Both the position numbers and the translations under genes were made by a program. From contig JAICSL010000118.1 in NCBI GenBank assembly GCA_025936955.1, forward strand, positions 1-5,984: DNA of 5,984 nucleotides, read 5' to 3'. This DNA comes from Nitrososphaeraceae archaeon. Lineage in GTDB: Archaea; Thermoproteota; Nitrososphaeria; Nitrososphaerales; Nitrososphaeraceae. Below are positions 5,939 to 5,984 of this stretch, piece by piece. Below the pieces are notes generated by a model that was given only the letters and a program-made list of their open reading frames with translations, ran no database searches and was not told the DNA's origin. How positions within the stretch are numbered: the first letter of the stretch is position 1; each line of letters opens with the position of its first letter.

Positions 5939-5984
5939 TTATACCATGATGTTTTCAACATCATTTCCTATATCAAATTCTTTA
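5939..5984 (-). CDS. Possible 3' end of a gene cut by the right edge
   Basis: The minus strand is open from the window edge through 14 codons (KEFDIGNDVENIMV) to TAA at 5939-5941. The acidic, mixed composition looks coding, but 14 codons are too few to name a family or be certain. If real, the gene would lie upstream of the small His/Cys protein gene on the same strand. Confidence 0.3.
   Translation of the reverse strand, partial: KEFDIGNDVENIMV
5946..5964. repeat. Perfect 8-base inverted repeat
   Basis: ATGATGTT (5946-5953), TTC, AACATCAT (5957-5964) can form a tight hairpin with a 3-base loop. It sits inside the possible gene end, just before its stop on the minus strand. No T-run follows directly, so a terminator role is uncertain. 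Confidence 0.6.

Overview
The window looks like AT-rich archaeal chromosome, most likely from a soil ammonia-oxidising archaeon of the Nitrososphaerales (Nitrosocosmicus-like). This is inference from three things: TATA-box promoters about 25 bases before start codons with very short or no leaders, low GC, and the style of the two intact large proteins. No marker gene such as an rRNA or amo gene is present to settle it.

Only three genes look intact, all on the minus strand. A 559-residue flavoprotein (1753-3432) joins a cyclic-nucleotide-binding domain, a glutaredoxin-like domain without cysteines and a thioredoxin-reductase-like FAD/NAD(P)H domain without the CxxC. Just downstream on the same strand, after a 102-base gap holding its own TATA box, lies a class III nucleotidyl cyclase-like protein (841-1650). 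The pair suggests a module in which a cyclic nucleotide is made next to an oxidoreductase able to bind one. However, the cyclase has Ser and Lys where the transition-state Asn and Arg are expected. Further right, at 5633-5815, is a 60-residue charged protein ending in a His/Cys cluster.

The rest is decaying sequence. At 268-529 the 5' end of a zinc alcohol dehydrogenase gene (+) runs head-on into the 5' end of a second copy of the cyclic-nucleotide-binding oxidoreductase gene (-), as if one deletion removed the 3' parts of two convergent genes. The second copy also keeps an upstream block matching the one before the intact gene. At 3757-4650 lies a full-length alpha/beta hydrolase (epoxide hydrolase-like) pseudogene with several frameshifts and stops and altered catalytic motifs. 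At 4801-5102 there is a visibly GC-richer broken reading frame of unknown origin. At 5314-5532 there is a small membrane-protein-like frame with one internal stop.

Other structure includes a six-copy 7-base tandem repeat overlapping the stop codon of the small His/Cys protein, a hairpin after the cyclase gene, and a perfect 8-base inverted repeat in the last 40 bases, inside what may be the 3' end of another minus-strand gene. No RNA gene, CRISPR array or insertion sequence was recognised.
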